A stretch of DNA of 5,435 bases from Thermoplasmata archaeon (lineage in GTDB: Archaea > Thermoplasmatota > Thermoplasmata > Thermoplasmatales > Thermoplasmataceae). The position numbers were made by a program, and so were the translations under genes. The notes under the pieces were generated by a model. The model was given only the letters and a program-made list of their open reading frames with translations. It made no database searches and was not told where the DNA came from. This document shows positions 5,259 through 5,435 of this stretch, piece by piece (position 1 is the stretch's first letter; each line of letters opens with the position of its first letter). Location: assembly GCA_021801305.1 (NCBI GenBank), contig JAJYYD010000065.1:1-5435 (forward strand), read 5' to 3'.

Positions 5259-5435
5259 TCAGAATGTTCCAAATCTTGCTATAACATCAGAGAGATTATC
5301 CATATAGTCCTTGAAAATCCTGATTATATCCCTGGAAGTTATGACCCCAACCAGCTTCCCGTTTTCTATTACAGGTATTCTCCTGATTCCATTCTTGCTC
5401 ATCATAACCGTGATCTTGTCAGTTGGTGTTTTTGG
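5259..5435 (-). CDS. CBS-domain protein, C-terminal part (cut by window edge)
   Basis: The minus strand is open from the right edge to TGA at 5259-5261, encoding 58 residues. The segment MMSKNGIRRIPVIENGKLVG followed by VITSRDIIRIF is a textbook second half of a CBS domain, with the R-R-I-P-V strand, the turn, the G-V-I-T strand and the S/T-x-x-D-I helix. The Thr/Ser-Arg-Asp portion commonly contacts the ribose or phosphate of bound adenosyl ligands in this fold. A short tail, KDYMDNLSDVIARFGTF, follows, so the CBS domain lies near the C-terminus. CBS pairs usually sense AMP, ATP or SAM and regulate an attached or partner protein. Whether this one is a small free-standing CBS protein or the end of a larger enzyme or transporter cannot be told from here. 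Its stop directly abuts the exonuclease stop on the opposite strand. Confidence 0.88.
   Translation of the reverse strand, partial: PKTPTDKITVMMSKNGIRRIPVIENGKLVGVITSRDIIRIFKDYMDNLSDVIARFGTF

Noticed and set aside
1..5435. Mobile element, CRISPR array, defence island or RNA gene
   Set aside because: No transposase, integrase, direct repeats, spacer pattern, tRNA-like fold or defence genes were seen; content is mostly housekeeping.

Overview
The window looks like chromosomal DNA of a Thermoplasmatales-type archaeon (Thermoplasma/Ferroplasma/Picrophilus relatives). The best evidence is a medium-chain glucose 1-dehydrogenase that closely resembles, from memory, the Thermoplasma acidophilum enzyme. 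Supporting signs are heavy AGG/AGA and ATA codon use, dense packing, and TATA-like boxes about 20-29 bases before start codons, as in leaderless archaeal transcription. No mobile element, CRISPR array, rRNA or tRNA was seen.

Layout, left to right. A minus-strand block contains the N-terminus of a probable FolD-like protein (cut by the window edge), glucose 1-dehydrogenase, a GTP cyclohydrolase II (RibA) and a class I SAM-dependent methyltransferase of the THUMP-like type. The first two are 4 bases apart and probably co-transcribed. RibA and the methyltransferase each have their own promoter candidate. A 137-bp divergent promoter region (3125-3261) then leads to plus-strand purC. Three bases after the purC stop lies the stop of a convergent unknown 131-aa gene (minus). 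A 47-bp divergent intergenic region separates that gene from a plus-strand stand-alone PolB-like DEDDy 3'-5' exonuclease. The exonuclease stop directly abuts the stop of a convergent CBS-domain gene (minus), cut by the right edge.

Functionally this is mostly housekeeping. It covers glucose oxidation (first step of the non-phosphorylative Entner-Doudoroff route), riboflavin entry from GTP, purine synthesis, possibly one-carbon folate metabolism, and nucleic-acid enzymes. FolD (if correct) and PurC would both serve purine synthesis, and RibA draws on the GTP that pathway makes, but they are not in one operon.

No clearly new multi-gene system is visible. The points most worth following are the unknown gene paired with the lone PolB-like exonuclease around one symmetric TATA-like element, the altered CDCR zinc motif of RibA, and the extremely tight gene junctions. 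Three starts need care: glucose dehydrogenase (ATG at 1219, not TTG at 1225), the exonuclease (ATG at 4599, not 4488) and the methyltransferase (probable TTG at 3124).
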